A stretch of DNA of 64,000 nt from CAYOPE01 sp964405805 (GCA_964405805.1 CAYOPE010000001.1:24976-88975), one strand, 5' to 3'. Shown: positions 50,994 to 59,446, counted from the first letter of the stretch. Numbers and translations: made by a program. The notes: a model not told the origin generated them from the letters alone.

Positions 50994-51124
50994 ATTTGTT
51001 TTCAGGACATTGGGCACTTATCTTGGTTTCGCAGGGAAATCAATATTTGCCCTCAAAGCAATCAAGCTTTAAGTACCCAATGTCTCGGAAGCAAACAAGC
51101 TTCCCTGATTTCAGGAGGAATTCA
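50994..51124 (+). promoter_or_regulatory. Repeated leader RNA, copy C
   Basis: ACATTGGG/CCCAATGT P1; GGGAAAT/ATTTGCCC; AAAGC/GCTTT in place of the AACTTA/TAAGTT helix of copy A; GGAAGC/GCTTCC; AGGAGG before the ATG at 51125. Confidence 0.8.
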
Positions 51125-51376
51125 ATGATTCGCTTGAGTGTCGTTCTTCGCACCGGCCTCGCGTGTGTGATCGTCCTGGCCTTGGTTGGTCTGGTCGTGG
51201 CCCCGCAGATGGGTCTGCTCATCACCGGTCTGGACTTCGTGTTCGGGCCGTCGATGTATCAGATCATCCGCGACACAGAAGACCGTCCGGTCCGCTACTG
51301 GCACGGACTGACCGTCGCCAGCATGTTCTTCGGCTACCTTCTTATCGGGGTCGCAGCGGCCTCGATGAAGTACTAA
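51125..51376 (+). CDS. Small membrane protein (83 aa) behind leader C
   Basis: Two hydrophobic segments (about residues 8-33, LACVIVLALVGLVVA, and 62-80, LTVASMFFGYLLIGVAAA) joined by a loop with DTEDRPVRYWHG. Unrecognised. Start fixed by AGGAGG. Confidence 0.7.
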   Translation: MIRLSVVLRTGLACVIVLALVGLVVAPQMGLLITGLDFVFGPSMYQIIRDTEDRPVRYWHGLTVASMFFGYLLIGVAAASMKY

Positions 51377-51404
51377 CCGAACTGTTCTGTTCAGGAGGAA
51401 TTCG

Positions 51405-51641
51405 ATGGTCGAACTCGCAACGGAATTTCCGGATGGCTCGAACAAAATGGTACGGTACCCGGATCGACCTTTTAAGGGAGAGAAAGTCCATCTCTTCCTG
51501 GAGGGCGGCGAGCAGTTCTTCGTGGACGATGTCGTCCACACGGCGGTTCTCACGACGCGTCCGGGCGGACTCGAGCCCACGATGAAAGTCGTGCTGGGTG
51601 TGATTCCGACGCCGGAGAATGAGTCCGCGCCGCGCTGGTAA
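51405..51641 (+). CDS. Small soluble protein (78 aa), unknown
   Basis: CAGGAGG SD, the same upstream phrase (CAGGAGGAATTC) as the preceding gene. Beta-rich (NKMVRYPDRPFKGEKVHLFL, then DVVHTAVLTTRPGG). No family is recognised. Confidence 0.65.
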   Translation: MVELATEFPDGSNKMVRYPDRPFKGEKVHLFLEGGEQFFVDDVVHTAVLTTRPGGLEPTMKVVLGVIPTPENESAPRW

Positions 51642-51881
51642 TCATTCCCGTTTCACCTTCGCCCGCGGCCTGTTCTGGGAAGCGGCAAGCCTGCCAGAAG
51701 TAGTTCCCACCAAATGACAAGCGAGAGACCTGCAATTTAGGTCCTCGCTCCCGTCCAGAGGTCGTGATCTCATATATCACGACTTGTGGAAGGGACTTGT
51801 TCCCACTATTCTGAATACTTAACTGTTGTAACACGGATATTGTAAATGGCCGTAAAGTTCGCTAAGCATTCAGAGTTGTGG
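51642..51881 (+). other. Hairpin-rich spacer, no gene seen
   Basis: GCGAGAGACCT/AGGTCCTCGC, GTCGTGAT/ATCACGAC and GGGAC/GTTCCC hairpins (51719-51808), then an unstructured AT-richer part. No ORF with an SD. Confidence 0.5.
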
Positions 51882-52012
51882 GCGCTCGGACCGTTACAGA
51901 AAAATGACGTCTAAATTTTACTAGCCATAAAATTTAGACTAATTGGTCGGCCTCGATGCGGTGAAGCATCTTCGGCCTGCCAGTTCATTTTTCTACAAGG
52001 TCCTCGCTAAAG
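51882..52012 (+). ncRNA. Novel structured RNA, copy 2
   Basis: Same three-helix plan as 18237-18368: outer GGACC (51888) / GGTCC (51999); GTCTAAATTTTA/TAAAATTTAGAC (51909-51939); GGCC-GATGC/GCATC-GGCC (51949-51977). All three helices differ from copy 1 by paired changes that keep base pairing. Confidence 0.8.
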
Positions 52013-52034
52013 GTTATAATGGAAGGCAGTGTTT

Positions 52035-52130
52035 CTTCCTAAGTTTTGGAAAAGTTTCCAAAATTTGGGAAGGGATGTAACGGATCGTTCTTTCGGTTCT
52101 CGTTTGCGCCATGTGCGCGTGAGGTGAGTG
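52035..52130 (+). promoter_or_regulatory. 18-bp hairpin plus leader family D, copy 2
   Basis: CTTCCTAAG..TTTGGGAAG encloses TTTTGGAAA/TTTCCAAAA, all 18 positions paired (52035-52072); then the family D blocks with a GCGC/GCGC hairpin and GTGAGGTGAG before the ATG at 52131. Confidence 0.75.
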
Positions 52131-52469
52131 ATGCAGAAGTTCCGAACTATTCTCGTGATCCTGATTGGTGCAGTCCTCGCGAGCGGGTGTGTGGACGATT
52201 CGCATCAAGCCGGCGAGGTGATTGAGGCGCCGGCATTGAAACAGCCGGAACAGACCTCAGCGCCAGGCGAGCAGATGTACGCGTACCTGGCCATGAATCA
52301 GGACGGTCGGCCTGAAGAGATGGTTGAAAAGATTTTCGAGGTTCTTCAGGGTTTCCATTCGAAGCATCCGGAGACCAAGATTCTCTTCTGGAACATCGAG
52401 AAGCAGCAACCCGCTGAAGGTACGTCCCCTCACGTATTCGGTATCTGGGTCACGTACGAACACAAGTAG
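52131..52469 (+). CDS. Small lipoprotein (112 aa), unknown
   Basis: A lipoprotein signal peptide with lipobox LASGC (Cys at about residue 20), then a Pro/Gln-rich spacer and a small domain (MVEKIFEVLQGFHSKHPETK, then HVFGIWVTYE). Exported and lipid-anchored. No family is recognised. Start set by GTGAGGTGAG. Confidence 0.75.
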   Translation: MQKFRTILVILIGAVLASGCVDDSHQAGEVIEAPALKQPEQTSAPGEQMYAYLAMNQDGRPEEMVEKIFEVLQGFHSKHPETKILFWNIEKQQPAEGTSPHVFGIWVTYEHK

Positions 52470-52705
52470 GAGGAGTTCGTGGGTGAAGAAGCGAGATGGT
52501 CACAGATCGTCTCGCCCCTCTTCCAGAGGATTCTAGTAATTAGTACTTACTAGTTAGTAATTAGAATTCAGTGGAAGGGAAGAAGTTATTCCTGTTCTTC
52601 CTCCCGCCCCTGAGTTGCACTCTGATACCTCGTCGTATTATAGTGAAGCCCAGAGGTGGGCCTAGGTTCTTTTCATTACTATAGCTTGCACCGGGAGGTG
52701 CGTTT
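52470..52705 (+). promoter_or_regulatory. Intergenic: long AT hairpin, promoter and SD-sequestering hairpin
   Basis: A long hairpin built on ATTCTAGTAATTA / TAGTAATTAGAAT (52530-52570). TTGCAC with TATTAT near 52614-52640 is a likely promoter. GCACC-GGG-AGGTGC (52689-52701) holds the SD of the next gene. A 24-codon GTG ORF at 52480 is not called. Confidence 0.5.
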
Positions 52706-52930
52706 ATGAAGACAGTTCTCGGAGTGATCTTCGGGGCGCTGCTGTTCGTGCTGGCGCTCCACCTCGAGCCGCCGCAAGCGGTGAATTCGGTGGATCACTG
52801 GCTGATGGCGCTCGGGCTTTCTGACGGTGCAGTGAGCATCGTCGAAGGCGTGGCTCTCGTCGGCCTGATGACTGCAACGCTGCTGTGCTTCGGTCGCTAT
52901 TCGCGGCCGACGATACCATGGGACCGCTGA
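52706..52930 (+). CDS. Small membrane protein (74 aa), unknown
   Basis: Two hydrophobic segments (about residues 3-18 and 42-62: VLGVIFGALLFVLALHL and IVEGVALVGLMTATLLCFG). Unrecognised. GGAGG SD lies inside a small hairpin. Confidence 0.68.
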   Translation: MKTVLGVIFGALLFVLALHLEPPQAVNSVDHWLMALGLSDGAVSIVEGVALVGLMTATLLCFGRYSRPTIPWDR

Positions 52931-52953
52931 GAAGGCGGGAAGGAGGAAACGCT

Positions 52954-53172
52954 ATGATCCGTTGGATCCTCGGAAGAATCTGGCGTTTCCTGAACGGAAT
53001 GCCAGAACCCTACGTTCGGATAGAAAGGCGACCATCGAGGAGGTCAGAGCCCTCCTGGCGACCCAAGGATACTGAGGAGGACTTACGCGACTTCGGCCGT
53101 CTGGTCGATCTGCCCGCCGAGACTGAGCCTCACTTCCTTCGCGTGGTCGGCGGCAAGGATGTGGTCGATTGA
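52954..53172 (+). CDS. Small basic protein (72 aa), unknown
   Basis: AAGGAGG SD before the ATG at 52954. Amphipathic N-terminus (MIRWILGRIWRFLNG) may bind membrane; Arg/Ser/Pro-rich middle and acidic end. Unrecognised. Confidence 0.62.
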   Translation: MIRWILGRIWRFLNGMPEPYVRIERRPSRRSEPSWRPKDTEEDLRDFGRLVDLPAETEPHFLRVVGGKDVVD

Positions 53173-53238
53173 TAGTTCGCCCGCTGCGTCGTAAACAGCG
53201 TTTTGCACCAGGCTACGGCCGAGGTGTGTAAGGAAAGT

Positions 53239-53520
53239 ATGAAGAAAAGGTTCTCGGATTTGATGCGGGAGCTGGAACTCGATCCGGTGAGCATCCTGCT
53301 CGTCGGCGGGATCGTGACAGTTGTCATTGGGGCAATTGTCATTATCTTCATTCGCGTTCCGCAGATGCAGGAGCGCCGAATGGCCATCGAGCGGCGGATC
53401 GACGAGAACGGCCGCCGTCGCGCAGAGGAATGCCATCAGTCGCCGGGCTGCGAGCCAGGCACGCAGCGCGACATCGCGCTGCCGACTGAAACGGCGGAAG
53501 CCGTTCCTACAAGTAAATAG
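53239..53520 (+). CDS. Single-pass membrane protein (93 aa), unknown
   Basis: TAAGGAAAG SD before the ATG at 53239. A transmembrane helix at about residues 18-40 (SILLVGGIVTVVIGAIVIIF) is followed by an Arg/Glu-rich helix (RRMAIERRIDENGRRRAEEC) and a Thr/Pro-rich tail. Unrecognised. Confidence 0.68.
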   Translation: MKKRFSDLMRELELDPVSILLVGGIVTVVIGAIVIIFIRVPQMQERRMAIERRIDENGRRRAEECHQSPGCEPGTQRDIALPTETAEAVPTSK

Positions 53521-53563
53521 AGAAGGGTGGGGACCCCAGCCCTACCCAACAAGCGGAGGAGAC

Positions 53564-53683
53564 ATGTTTGCAAGAAGGGGAGCTCGTAGTCAGAACACAC
53601 GACTACGCTCCCCCGATCGATTTATCAAACTTAGTTCTCAGCTATCTGCCAGCGAATTCAATAAACTATTTATAGCTTGTTGA
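53564..53683 (+). CDS. Possible tiny ORF (39 aa) at the island end
   Basis: GCGGAGGAG SD before ATG; peptide MFARRGARSQNTRLRSPDRF and so on, basic. The region also forms GGGGAGC..GCTCCCC (53577) and CTGCCAGCGAA/TTCGCTGGCAG (53648-53701) hairpins, so it may instead be non-coding. Confidence 0.35.
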   Translation: MFARRGARSQNTRLRSPDRFIKLSSQLSASEFNKLFIAC

Positions 53684-53795
53684 ATCTCCTGTTCGCTGGC
53701 AGGTAATTGGGAATTTTTAATTAGCCGCAAAGCAGTAAGTTGACTCAGTAGCATTTTTATGATATAAATTCTAGGCTAATTCTAATTACTAACCT

Positions 53796-53993
53796 ATGGC
53801 AGTACCAAAGAAACATAAGACACGGTCGGGAAGAAACCAGAGACGAGCGCATGATCACCTGAGTGCGAAAGCTTTGTCAGTTTGTTCTAATTGCAAATTT
53901 CCGAGTTTGCCTCATGAAGTTTGTCCCAACTGCGGATTTTATAAAGGCAGACAGGTAATCAAGATCAAGACGAAGACCAAAGCCAGGCAGTAA
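53796..53993 (+). CDS. rpmF: 50S ribosomal protein bL32
   Basis: A 65-aa protein: MAVPKKHKTRSGRNQRRAHD and the zinc ribbon CSNCKFPSLPHEVCPNCG are diagnostic. C-terminal basic tail. Marks the return to AT-richer core genes. Confidence 0.97.
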   Translation: MAVPKKHKTRSGRNQRRAHDHLSAKALSVCSNCKFPSLPHEVCPNCGFYKGRQVIKIKTKTKARQ

Positions 53994-54011
53994 AAATTCG
54001 ATAGAGCGATT

Positions 54012-54350
54012 ATGTTCTATTTCGTCTATATTTTATATAGTGTTAAATTTAATCGCTTTTACGTGGGTTTTTATCCTAAGAATTTAGAAGAAAGAATAGC
54101 GAAACATAATCGCGGAGAAGTTTTTTCTACCAAGGCTTATAGACCATGGGAACTGGTTTTTTACGAAGCGTATCGCAACCAAAAAGACGCGCTTAGAAGA
54201 GAAAAATATTTGAAAACAAGTCAGGGTATGAAAATGCTAAAATTCATGCTTAAAGAGTATCGCGAAGAAAAAACTAATCGAATTTTACTGCCTGGTAAAG
54301 CCGCCGAGCCTCGTAGGGCAGTGAAATTTGATCGCGAAGCGAATAAATAA
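54012..54350 (+). CDS. GIY-YIG nuclease-domain protein
   Basis: A 112-aa single-domain protein of the UPF0213/URI type: FVYILYSVKFNRFYVGF (GIY-YIG replaced by VYI...YVG), AKHNRGEVFSTKAYRPWELV with conserved Arg/His/Tyr, and ALRREKYLKTSQG. The C-terminal 20 residues are encoded by an inverted repeat that continues into the nusB start. Role unknown; possible repair or mobile nuclease. Confidence 0.88.
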   Translation: MFYFVYILYSVKFNRFYVGFYPKNLEERIAKHNRGEVFSTKAYRPWELVFYEAYRNQKDALRREKYLKTSQGMKMLKFMLKEYREEKTNRILLPGKAAEPRRAVKFDREANK

Positions 54351-54374
54351 TATTTATCAAATTTCTACTGCCCT
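54317..54374. repeat. Inverted repeat across the GIY-YIG/nusB junction
   Basis: AGGGCAGTGAAATTTGAT pairs with ATCAAATTTCTACTGCCCT around a roughly 20-nt loop. Confidence 0.7.
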
Positions 54375-54830
54375 ATGGCCAACAGGCACCTTTCCAGAAC
54401 AGTCGCAATGCAGTCCCTATACGAGTGGGATTTTAACGACCGCAGCAAATCGCTTCTGAAAATTACGGAATTTAACGTGAAGCAGTTTGCGCCAGGGCTC
54501 GAGGATCCTGCTTTTATTTTTGATTTGATAAAAGGGGTAGAAGAGCATTTACCAGAAATCGATAAGATTATAGTCAAAACAGCGCCTGAATGGCCACTAG
54601 ATCAGATTACGGTAATTGACCGGAACATCTTGCGGCTTGGTATATACGAACTAATGTTTGCAAAGGAAGTGCCGCCGAAAGTGGCGATAAATGAAGCTGT
54701 GGAGCTGGGCAAAGCCTTTGGCGGCGAGAGTAGTGGCAAGTTTATAAACGGCGTGCTAGGAACTCTATATAAGCAGCTGCCAGAAGAAGAGCGGCTGGCA
54801 GGCGAGGCAAAAGAGGACAAAAAAGAGTAG
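54375..54830 (+). CDS. nusB: Transcription antitermination factor NusB
   Basis: A 151-aa all-helical RNA-binding protein for rRNA antitermination. [19 protein letters not shown] and [20 protein letters not shown] plus FINGVLGTL are typical. Followed 18 nt later by hup. Confidence 0.94.
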   Translation: MANRHLSRTVAMQSLYEWDFNDRSKSLLKITEFNVKQFAPGLEDPAFIFDLIKGVEEHLPEIDKIIVKTAPEWPLDQITVIDRNILRLGIYELMFAKEVPPKVAINEAVELGKAFGGESSGKFINGVLGTLYKQLPEEERLAGEAKEDKKE

Positions 54831-54848
54831 TTTTGGTATAATTTATCT

Positions 54849-55130
54849 ATGAATAAAGAAGAACTTATTAATACATTGGCTGGCAAGCTTTCCATCGGCA
54901 AGACTGACGCAGAGCGCATGCTTCATGCTTTCGTGGATGTGGTCACTGATACGCTGAAAGCCGGGGGAGAGGTAAACATCTCAGGCTTCGGCATGTTTCT
55001 GGTAAACAATCGCTCCGCTCGCATGGGAGTGAATCCTCAGAATCCTTTAGAGAAAATTCAGGTCCCAGCGACCAAGGTTCCGAAATTCAGAGCTGGTAAA
55101 AATTTGAAAGAAGCTGTACGCCAAAGCTAA
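54849..55130 (+). CDS. hup: HU/IHF-family DNA-binding protein
   Basis: A 93-aa nucleoid protein: MNKEELINTLAGKLSIGKTD, VNISGFGMFLVNNRSARMG (beta arm start), VPKFRAGKNLKEAV. Typical length. Ends in a clear terminator. Confidence 0.96.
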   Translation: MNKEELINTLAGKLSIGKTDAERMLHAFVDVVTDTLKAGGEVNISGFGMFLVNNRSARMGVNPQNPLEKIQVPATKVPKFRAGKNLKEAVRQS

Positions 55131-55140
55131 TTAGAAAATC

Positions 55141-55170
55141 AAAAGCCGCCGAACAGGCGGTTTTATTTTT
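55141..55170 (+). terminator. hup terminator
   Basis: AAAGCCGCC and GGCGGTTTT arms followed by ATTTTTT. Confidence 0.9.
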
Positions 55171-55244
55171 TGGTCGGGGTGCTGGGAATTGAACCCAGTC
55201 TATCTGCTCCCAAAGCAGACGTACTACCGGTATACGACACCCCG
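55171..55244 (-). tRNA. tRNA-Pro (anticodon UGG)
   Basis: Acceptor CGGGGTG/CACCCCG, anticodon arm TCTGC-TTTGGGA-GCAGA, T-loop TTCAATT; CCA encoded. The end abuts the hup terminator. Confidence 0.92.
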
Positions 55245-55291
55245 TTATTTAACTATCAAGACCTATCAAGCTGATTGTGGATAATCTTTTC

Positions 55292-55365
55292 TGGAGCGGG
55301 TGAGGGGAATCGAACCCCTATCTTCAGATTGGAAATCTGAGGTATTACCACTATACGACACCCGC
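55292..55365 (-). tRNA. tRNA-Gly (anticodon UCC)
   Basis: Acceptor GCGGGTG/CACCCGC, anticodon arm TCAGA-TTTCCAA-TCTGA, T-loop TTCGATT; CCA encoded. Upstream of tRNA-Pro on the same strand, probably one transcript. Confidence 0.92.
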
Positions 55366-55435
55366 TTCACCAATGCCCAAAAAGTTTAACAAAAAACCAG
55401 GTAATTATCAACCCTTTTTTCATGAGTTTCAATGC

Positions 55436-55464
55436 TTGACAAAAATAGGGGTTTGCATTATAAT
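55436..55464 (+). promoter_or_regulatory. Perfect consensus promoter of the S-layer-like gene
   Basis: TTGACA, 17 bp, TATAAT, both hexamers fully consensus. Confidence 0.92.
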
Positions 55465-55470
55465 ATTGAC

Positions 55471-55813
55471 AATCGATGATAATCTTTGAGCGACAGCTAA
55501 ATACCGCTAAATTTTAAGACCTCGAAATCGTATATTTCGCGGCCTTTTTATTTGCATATTTATTTGTTTCCACAGGTTTCTCGATGTTTGTATGAGCAGT
55601 GTAACTGCTGATACAAACGGGCGTCTTATCAAATGGAATTAAACTAGAAGCCAAGCTTTTGAGCCTTTGGCTGGTCGATCTTAGGTTTTGGATTCACTTA
55701 CAGTTTAGTTCCACAATTAATCAATTGTTTACTGGTTTGTTTCTGTGAGGATTGGTTGTCTCATATGAATAACTAATCTTTACACGAAATCGGCCTTTAA
55801 ACAGGAGAATACA
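55471..55813 (+). promoter_or_regulatory. Long structured 5' leader of the S-layer-like gene
   Basis: About 340 nt. A terminator-like CGAAAT/ATTTCG hairpin with T-run lies at 55518-55549; a hairpin GTTTGTAT-AGCAGT/ACTGCT-ATACAAAC follows at 55586-55618; then AGCCAA/TTTGGCT and a longer-range TTAAACT/AGTTTA pairing. CAGGAG SD before the ATG. No ORF inside. Confidence 0.7.
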
Positions 55814-58800
55814 ATGCAATTATCTACCTCAGCACGCAAAGCTGTGGCTCTAGGTCTTACTGCGTCCACTGTATTGTGGGCATCAGTTATGGGCTTAGCT
55901 CCTCTTACTGCTTCTGCTGCTGTACATAGCGATGGTTGTGTGGTCCTCTCTGGCGGTGTTGTTTGGTTGATCACCAACGGCACTCGACGCGGATTTACAT
56001 CTGCGGAAGTCTTCGCTTCTTCTGGCTACAACTTCTCACAAGTGGTTGGAGCAACAGCTGAAGATGTGGCTTTACCAGCGGGTCCTATCATGACCTACGC
56101 TGACGGTACCTTGGTCAAGGGTCCAAACGATCCACTCGTTTACTTAGTAACCGGTGGCTCGAAGCGACCATTTGTTTCAGGTGCTGTCTTTACCGGTCTT
56201 GGATTTAGCTTTGCTAACATCCAACAGGCTCCAGCAAACACTTTTGCTGATTTGCCAACCGGTGCCAATCTTGACAATGCTTCTTCCGCCCATGGCGCAG
56301 GAGTATTAGTCATTTCGAATGGCGGTATCTGGCTCATGACAGCCAACGGCCGAATGGGTATGCCATCTATGGCCGTGTTCCAATCTTACGGTTACATGCT
56401 CAGTCACGTAGTCGCAGCTAACGCTGCTGATCTTGCGATGGCTGATCAGGGTGCGCTTGCTTCCCGCCCAGCTTGTTCTGGCGGCGGCACTCCAGCCCCA
56501 ACTTCTGGAAATGTCAATGTAAGCTTGTCTTCTGACTCTCCAGTTTCTGGAACCGTAATCGCCGGTCAAGCTTTGGCTGACTTGGCTCACTTCAACTTCT
56601 CAGGCTCTGGTACTGTTACCATGCTGAGATTGAAGAGAACTGGTGTCTCTGCTGATTCAACTTTGTCCAATGTCTATCTTTTCAATGGCAATGTCCGAAT
56701 TACAGATTCAGCCACAGTTTCTTCTGGTTTCATTACCTTCAACAACGCAAGCGGATTGTTCAACGTTAGCGGTTCAACCGTTATCTCTGTCCGATCTGAC
56801 ATTGCATCATCCACCTCAGGTCAAACTGTAGGTGTGATGGTTGACTCAACCTCACTCTCAGGTGGTGTAGCTGTCGGCACTCCAGCTGGCAGTCTCTTCA
56901 CTGTCGCGGCTGCTCCTACGACTTTCGCGACTGTGGACTTCAACACCACTACCACTCCAGCCGGCGCTACCATTACTGCCCAGAACGATTACGTGATGTG
57001 GCAGAACGTGGTTGCAGTTGGCAACAACCCAGTGGTCTTAAAGAGTTTACGCTTACGCCAAATCGGTTCAGTCTTCTCGACTGATCTTGGTAACTTCCGT
57101 CTCTACGTAGATGGAACTCAAGTTGGTTCTGCTGTCTCTGCGATGAGCTCAGATGGCTACATCAACTTCGATCTCGGCGTTGGTGTAAACCTCTCAACTG
57201 GTAACCGAACTGTGAAAATGGTCGGCGACATCATCTCTGGCGCTAACCGCAACTTCCAATGGTCGTTGCGTGTCACTGCCGATGTATTGGTGGTCGATCC
57301 TCAGTTCAACCAACCAGTACTTCCAACTGCCAATGGCTCAACCTTCTCAGCCAGATCAACTGGTGCTGAGAATATTGACACTGGAACTCTGACTTTCACA
57401 AAGAGATCAGATTCCCCATCTGGCAACGTAGTCCTCACCGCTTCTGGTGTGACTATGGCTAAGTTTGACGTCAAAGCTGCTGGCGAAGACATGAAGGTTG
57501 AATCCTTGCGTGTCACCGCCACTGAAGATGACAGTGACACTGCGTACTGTCTACGCAATGGCTCACTCTTCCTAGACGGAGCACAAATCGGTTCAACCGC
57601 TTGTATCCGTGGCGCTTCTGACTCCACTGCTACTTACACTGAATACACCTTTGGCTCATCCTTCATCGTGAAGGCCGGACAAACCCGCGTACTCGAAGTC
57701 CGCGGCGATGTCTATGACAGCCAAGGTGCAAACGGTGTAACTGCCAATGACACTATCCGCATTGACATCGTGGGTTCATCCAACGTCTTGCGCTTAACGT
57801 CACTTGGCTATGTCAGCAGACCTGCTTCTACTGTTTCAGGTAACACCCTGACTGTAGCGACTGGTTCTCTGACTGTGGCTAAGAACACTGCTTATGCCAA
57901 CCAATCCTTTGTCGCGCCGAAGTTTGGCTACAAGATTGGTTCATACACCATCCAAGCTTCGACCACTGAAGGGGCAAACATCACTTCAGTTGTCATTGAC
58001 TTGGACGAGAACCTAGCCGACGCCTTTACATCAAGTGCCATTACCAACCTCTATGTTGTAATGGGTTCATACACCTCTCCTATAAAGGCTACTGTCACTG
58101 CTTCGGACAACACCTTCTCGACGAACGTCTCTATCGCTCCTGGGGCAACCATGAATTTGGATGTCTACGGCGATATTGCTGCTTCGTCAACGAACGGGAG
58201 TGGTGCAGCTGATACTCTAGCTTCATCCGCCACTGTGTCATACACCACCACTGCTTCATCCACTTCTACCTCTGCCACTGAAGTTGTGGGTCAAACTCTG
58301 ACCTCGACTTCTGGCACGTTCACCACATCACTCGATCAGAGCTCACCTCTGAACCGAATTGTGGCTGCTAACCAAGAAGTGGAAGCTATGGACTTCCGCA
58401 TTACCTCAACCAACGAAACCTACACTGTCAAACAGGTACAAGTGAAGGTCACATCCGCAACTGTCTCTTCTGCAATCGTAGAAGCCAGACTCTATTACGG
58501 ATCAACGTTGCTGGGTACTGCGCCATTCGTACAAGCTACCAACACTGCAGCTTTGTTCACAGGACTTGAGACCAAGCCTGAATCAGTGATTGCGCCAAAT
58601 GGCTTTAAGACTTACACAGTCAAGCTTTTGCTCAACACTATTGGCTCGAGCTCAGGTACCTCACAGGTCAATGCAGCTACTACTTTGGACTCTGTCGAAT
58701 ACCTCGACAGCCAAGGTGTAGACACCACTGACACTAACGACCGAGCTGGCAATGAATTGTATGTCTACAGAACCATTCCAACAGTCAGTCAAGTGGCTGT

Positions 58801-59446
58801 GACGAATGCCAAGATTGTCAATGGCAACCCAATGGATCTCTACAGCTTCACAGTAACTGCCTCCAGCCAAGGTCCGGTATCGGTCAAGCAATTTACTTTC
58901 CCGATTACCTGGACTGATGGTAGTGGTGCTAGCGATACTCTGAAGATGGATTCATGGAAGTTCTTTGAAGATGGCACTGACATCACTGACCGCGTGGTCA
59001 TCCAAGACCAGGGCGGCAATGATGCCGAAACCACAAACAATGTCACTGAAGCGGACAGCAAGATCCATGTATCTTGGAACACCACTTTGGAAGGCGTTGT
59101 CAATGCTGGTGCCACGAAGACCTACAAACTCCGAGCCACTCCACAAGGCTTCAACACGACTGATGCTGCAGCCAATCCGGCTGACAACTTCGGTCTGTAC
59201 CTCGCTGGCGATGCAGCTCATAACGGCACTTCAATCTACCTCAACGGTACAGCAACTGCTACTACCATCTGGGGCATGAAGAGCACTGCGGCTGCCACTG
59301 GTACTGGTACACTTAAGAACTTCATCTGGTCAGACCAGAGCGCTGCTCCTCACAACGTGAACGAGAACGCCAGTTCTTCTGGTGACTGGGCTGATGGCTA
59401 CAAGGTTCTAAACCTTGACCTCAACTCACAAACCTTCAACGACTAA
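55814..59446 (+). CDS. S-layer-like surface protein (1210 aa)
   Basis: An N-terminal signal peptide (cut near TASA-AV, about residue 36). Residues 40-215 hold repeats of a small motif (VVWLITNGTRRGFTSAEVF, then VYLVTGGSKRPFVSGAVF and IWLMTANGRMGMPSMAVF), about 60-70 residues apart. The remainder is Ser/Thr-rich beta-sandwich-like sequence to the end. Similar N-terminal repeats occur in Patescibacteria S-layer candidates. The perfect promoter, long leader and own terminator fit very high expression. Few Cys; no cell-wall anchor seen. Confidence 0.8.
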   Translation: MQLSTSARKAVALGLTASTVLWASVMGLAPLTASAAVHSDGCVVLSGGVVWLITNGTRRGFTSAEVFASSGYNFSQVVGATAEDVALPAGPIMTYADGTLVKGPNDPLVYLVTGGSKRPFVSGAVFTGLGFSFANIQQAPANTFADLPTGANLDNASSAHGAGVLVISNGGIWLMTANGRMGMPSMAVFQSYGYMLSHVVAANAADLAMADQGALASRPACSGGGTPAPTSGNVNVSLSSDSPVSGTVIAGQALADLAHFNFSGSGTVTMLRLKRTGVSADSTLSNVYLFNGNVRITDSATVSSGFITFNNASGLFNVSGSTVISVRSDIASSTSGQTVGVMVDSTSLSGGVAVGTPAGSLFTVAAAPTTFATVDFNTTTTPAGATITAQNDYVMWQNVVAVGNNPVVLKSLRLRQIGSVFSTDLGNFRLYVDGTQVGSAVSAMSSDGYINFDLGVGVNLSTGNRTVKMVGDIISGANRNFQWSLRVTADVLVVDPQFNQPVLPTANGSTFSARSTGAENIDTGTLTFTKRSDSPSGNVVLTASGVTMAKFDVKAAGEDMKVESLRVTATEDDSDTAYCLRNGSLFLDGAQIGSTACIRGASDSTATYTEYTFGSSFIVKAGQTRVLEVRGDVYDSQGANGVTANDTIRIDIVGSSNVLRLTSLGYVSRPASTVSGNTLTVATGSLTVAKNTAYANQSFVAPKFGYKIGSYTIQASTTEGANITSVVIDLDENLADAFTSSAITNLYVVMGSYTSPIKATVTASDNTFSTNVSIAPGATMNLDVYGDIAASSTNGSGAADTLASSATVSYTTTASSTSTSATEVVGQTLTSTSGTFTTSLDQSSPLNRIVAANQEVEAMDFRITSTNETYTVKQVQVKVTSATVSSAIVEARLYYGSTLLGTAPFVQATNTAALFTGLETKPESVIAPNGFKTYTVKLLLNTIGSSSGTSQVNAATTLDSVEYLDSQGVDTTDTNDRAGNELYVYRTIPTVSQVAVTNAKIVNGNPMDLYSFTVTASSQGPVSVKQFTFPITWTDGSGASDTLKMDSWKFFEDGTDITDRVVIQDQGGNDAETTNNVTEADSKIHVSWNTTLEGVVNAGATKTYKLRATPQGFNTTDAAANPADNFGLYLAGDAAHNGTSIYLNGTATATTIWGMKSTAAATGTGTLKNFIWSDQSAAPHNVNENASSSGDWADGYKVLNLDLNSQTFND

